From assembly GCF_003024195.1 (NCBI RefSeq), contig NZ_KZ679042.1, positions 310,001-374,000 of the forward strand: DNA of 64,000 nucleotides. Direction: 5' to 3'. The notes below the pieces were generated by a model that saw nothing but the letters and a program-made list of their open reading frames with translations, was not told the DNA's origin and ran no database searches. The first letter of the stretch is position 1, and every line of letters begins with the position of its first letter. Of this stretch, positions 61,663-64,000 are shown one piece after another. Position numbers and translations under genes: made by a program. The stretch is from Streptomyces dioscori. GTDB taxonomy: Bacteria > Actinomycetota > Actinomycetes > Streptomycetales > Streptomycetaceae.

Positions 61663-62163
61663 ATGACAGAGCGAACCCGCGTGGCCTCGCCGACTGCCGG
61701 GCACCGGGCTCCCGTCACCGGCGTACTGCTGGCGGCGCTGTTCACGCTCCTCGGCGTACTCGGCCTTCAGGGCAATCCCGCAGCGGCCTCCTACGACGCA
61801 CTGACCTCGGTCACGGTCGCCGCACACGACAGCCGTGCACTCGCGACGGCAACCGCACCAGCTTCAGCGACAGCGACAGCGACAGCGACAGCCCAAGCCC
61901 AAGCCGACACCCGCCAAGCCGACACCCGCACCGGCGTCGACGACACCTGCACCACCGTCTGCGGTCAGCCGCCCCGTGCGGGCCGGGTCACTGCGGGCGA
62001 ATGGCACGCGTCGCCTCCCGGCGGGGTGCCTGTCCCGCCCGGCCTCGTGGTCCCCCTGGCGAAACCAGGGCTGCCACTGCCGACCGCACTCGGCGCCTTC
62101 ACTCCTTCACAGCATTCCGAGCAGCACAGCGGGCGCGGCCCGCCGCCTCCGACCGACATCTGA
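61663..62163 (+). CDS. Small secreted or anchored protein of unknown function
   Basis: A 166-residue protein with a hydrophobic segment (about residues 20-45) and likely cleavage after NPAAA. A low-complexity Ala-Thr stretch from an AGCGAC hexamer repeat (about 61866-61890) follows, then a pair of Cys (DTCTTVCGQ) and a Pro/Gly-rich tail. The ATG at 61663 has GGAGGGG upstream. It lies just ahead of secDF. I do not recognise a family. Confidence 0.65.
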   Translation: MTERTRVASPTAGHRAPVTGVLLAALFTLLGVLGLQGNPAAASYDALTSVTVAAHDSRALATATAPASATATATATAQAQADTRQADTRTGVDDTCTTVCGQPPRAGRVTAGEWHASPPGGVPVPPGLVVPLAKPGLPLPTALGAFTPSQHSEQHSGRGPPPPTDI

Positions 62164-62195
62164 CGTCACCAGTCGACAGTCGACAGTCGATCCCC

Positions 62196-62220
62196 ACCGC
62201 GCCCGTTCCCCGGGCGCGGT
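62196..62220 (+). terminator. Hairpin immediately before the secDF ribosome-binding site
   Basis: ACCGCGCCCG (62196-62205) and CGGGCGCGGT (62211-62220) form a perfect 10-bp stem with a five-base loop, ten bases upstream of GGAGG. It may terminate the upstream transcript or attenuate secDF. Three CAGTCGA direct repeats (62170-62190) lie just before it. Confidence 0.5.
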
Positions 62221-62239
62221 ATGCCTGTTGGAGGCACCC

Positions 62240-64000
62240 TTGACGCGCGCCATCCGCGTGCGGGCGTTCTTCGCCCTGGCCGTTCTGGCCCTTTCTCTCT
62301 ACGTCACCCTGACCGTCCCGGTCCGCCTCGGGCTCGACCTGCGCGGCGGAACCCAGATCGTCCTGGAGACCCGCGACTCCCCCACCGCCGAAGCCGACTC
62401 CGAAGCCACCGACCGCACGGTGGAGGTACTGCGCCACCGCATCGACGCGCTCGGCGTCTCCGAGCCCACCATCGCCCGTTCCGGGGACAACCGGATCATC
62501 GTCGAGCTGCCCGGCGTCCAGGACCCGCGCGAAGCCGCCGACGTCCTCGGCCGCACCGCCCAACTGACCTTCCACCCCGTCCTCGGCACAGACCCAGCCA
62601 CAGAGCCGGGCACAGAGCCGGGCACGGTCGACTCCGACGAGTCCGGTAGTCCCGTACGCCTGGGTCCGTCCGCGCTCACCGGCGCGGACGTCGACAGCGC
62701 CGAGGCGCGTGTCGATCCGCAGAGCGGTACCGGCTGGTTCGTCGGCATCGAGTTCAAGGGTGCGGGCGACGCCTGGGCCGAGCTGACCGGCAGGGCCGCG
62801 TGTCATCCGGCCGGCGACCCCGCCCGCCGCGTGGCCATCGTCCTCGACGACAAGGTCATCTCCTCCCCGCAGGTCAACTCGTCCGTGGCCTGCCGTACGG
62901 GCATCGCCGGAGGGTCCACCCAGATCACCGGTTCGTTCAGCCGGGAGGAGGCCCGCGAACTGGGCCTCCTCATCAACGGCGGAGCCCTGCCGGTACCGGT
63001 CGAGACCGTCGAACAACGTACCGTCGGCCCCACCCTGGGCGCCGCGGCCATCGAGGCCAGCGCCTGGGCCGCCGTCGTCGGCACCGCGCTGACCTCGCTG
63101 TTCATCATCGCCGTCTACCGGCTCCTCGGCGCCCTCGCCGCCGTGGCGCTGGCCTGTTACGGGGTCATCTCGTACGCGGCCCTGGTCGCACTCGGCGCCA
63201 CCCTCACCCTCCCGGGGCTCGCGGGGTTCGTCCTGGCCATCGGTATGGCAGTGGACGCCAACGTGCTCGTCTTCGAACGGGCCCGTGAGGAGTACGCGGC
63301 CCGCCGCAAGGGCCTGCGTCCGGCCCTCACCGCGGGATTCCGCAATGCCTTCAGTGCCATCGCCGACTCCAACATCACGACCCTCATCGCCGCCGGACTG
63401 CTCTTCCTCCTCGCGTCCGGGCCGGTGAGGGGCTTCGGCGTCACCCTGGGCATCGGCGTACTCGCCTCCATGCTCAGCGCCCTGGTCATCACCCGCGTCC
63501 TCGCCGACTACGCCGTCGCCCGGCGGTCCGTACGACGGCGTCCCCGGCTCACCGGTATCGCGGACACCGGGCGGGTCCGCGACTGGCTCACCCTGCGCAA
63601 CCCCGACCTGATGCGGCGCGGACGCACCTGGCTGGCCGCATCCGCCGTCGCCCTCGTCCTGGCCACCTCGGGCATCGCGGTCAAGGGGCTGAACTTCGGC
63701 GTGGAGTTCACCGGCGGACGGCTCATGGAGTACGCCGCCTCCGCCCCCGTCGACGCCGACCGCGCCCGTGCGGCCCTGGCCGACGCGGGTCTGCCCGGTG
63801 CCGTCGTGCAGACCTCCGGCGACGGCGGTCTCACCGTACGCACCGATCAGCTGAGCAACGCCGAGGCGGCGAAGGTGGACAAGGCGGTCGGCGGGCTCGC
63901 GGGCGGTGCCGAGAAGGTACGGGACGAGCTGATCGGCCCCAACCTCGGGGACGAGCTGCGCCGTGGGGCTCTCATCGCCCTAGCCACTGCCCTGGTCGCG
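62240..64000 (+). CDS. secDF: SecDF protein-export membrane protein, 3' end outside the window
   Basis: A fused SecD-SecF subunit that uses the proton gradient to pull proteins through SecYEG. The TTG at 62240 follows GGAGGCACCC; 587 codons are visible. The SecD part has a first helix (FFALAVLALSLYVTLTV), motif GLDLRGGTQIVLE, and the large extracellular P1 region; a motif-D4 region is AIGMAVDANVLVFERAREE. The SecF part starts with GLNFGVEFTGG near 63690. Several helices lie between 63070 and 63520. No ATG exists near the N-terminus. Streptomyces usually encode another SecD/SecF set near the main export genes, so this may be a paralogue. Confidence 0.9.
   Translation, partial: MTRAIRVRAFFALAVLALSLYVTLTVPVRLGLDLRGGTQIVLETRDSPTAEADSEATDRTVEVLRHRIDALGVSEPTIARSGDNRIIVELPGVQDPREAADVLGRTAQLTFHPVLGTDPATEPGTEPGTVDSDESGSPVRLGPSALTGADVDSAEARVDPQSGTGWFVGIEFKGAGDAWAELTGRAACHPAGDPARRVAIVLDDKVISSPQVNSSVACRTGIAGGSTQITGSFSREEARELGLLINGGALPVPVETVEQRTVGPTLGAAAIEASAWAAVVGTALTSLFIIAVYRLLGALAAVALACYGVISYAALVALGATLTLPGLAGFVLAIGMAVDANVLVFERAREEYAARRKGLRPALTAGFRNAFSAIADSNITTLIAAGLLFLLASGPVRGFGVTLGIGVLASMLSALVITRVLADYAVARRSVRRRPRLTGIADTGRVRDWLTLRNPDLMRRGRTWLAASAVALVLATSGIAVKGLNFGVEFTGGRLMEYAASAPVDADRARAALADAGLPGAVVQTSGDGGLTVRTDQLSNAEAAKVDKAVGGLAGGAEKVRDELIGPNLGDELRRGALIALATALVA

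Overview
The window looks like chromosomal DNA of a Streptomyces or close actinomycete relative. It is very GC-rich with a strong G/C third-position bias, uses many GTG and some TTG starts, has dense ATGA/GTGA/TGATG gene junctions, and encodes families typical of the genus (AA10 lytic polysaccharide monooxygenase, LuxR-type two-component systems, PP2C/STAS regulators, a second SecDF). I see about 49 protein genes including one doubtful 25-codon ORF, no rRNA or tRNA genes, no CRISPR array and no transposase. No gene-free stretch exceeds 300 bases. Layout: 0-9 kb holds a secreted AA10 enzyme, a two-component system divergent from a DUF418-type membrane protein, a membrane protein with a sigma-factor-like N-terminus, and a MarR/MMPL-exporter pair sharing an operator region. 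9-11 kb holds a rifampicin monooxygenase preceded by a 19-bp palindrome matching the rifamycin-associated element. 11-16.5 kb has a second two-component system divergent from a MacB/FtsX-type ABC transporter. 16.5-19.3 kb is a three-gene rsbQ-rsbP-STAS energy-stress module behind two short tandem-repeat arrays. 

19.3-24.4 kb is the most interesting island: a SEFIR-domain protein and a 1389-residue NACHT-like STAND ATPase with overlapping start and stop codons. Their last ~87 residues are clearly homologous to each other. This shared C-terminal module is what an effector-associated adaptor domain should look like, and the pair reads as an NLR-like, probably anti-phage, conflict system. 

24.6-36 kb is a catabolic island: a branched-chain-amino-acid-type ABC importer (with LivM and LivG fused), a ThDP enzyme and an aldehyde dehydrogenase on the minus strand, and an IclR regulator, a CaiB-type CoA-transferase and a citrate-synthase-fold lyase on the plus strand. 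36-46.4 kb carries a Tat-exported quinoprotein with a cupredoxin-like tail lacking the copper ligands, a ThuA-like protein, an acyl-CoA dehydrogenase, a GNAT enzyme whose start codon lies inside a 14-bp inverted repeat, two SRPBCC proteins, an old-yellow-enzyme/MerR pair and a hydrolase/TetR pair. 

46.5-59.4 kb is a tightly coupled operon of DUF4132, giant helper, MoxR AAA+, DUF5682-VWA and SWIM proteins, resembling the Escherichia coli yehI-L-M-P-Q cluster but with the YehM-like and YehP-like parts fused. 59.4-64 kb has a class-V PLP enzyme, a DUF2975/XRE pair with an apparently leaderless, operator-covered promoter, a small secreted protein and the 5' part of a SecDF gene that runs off the window.
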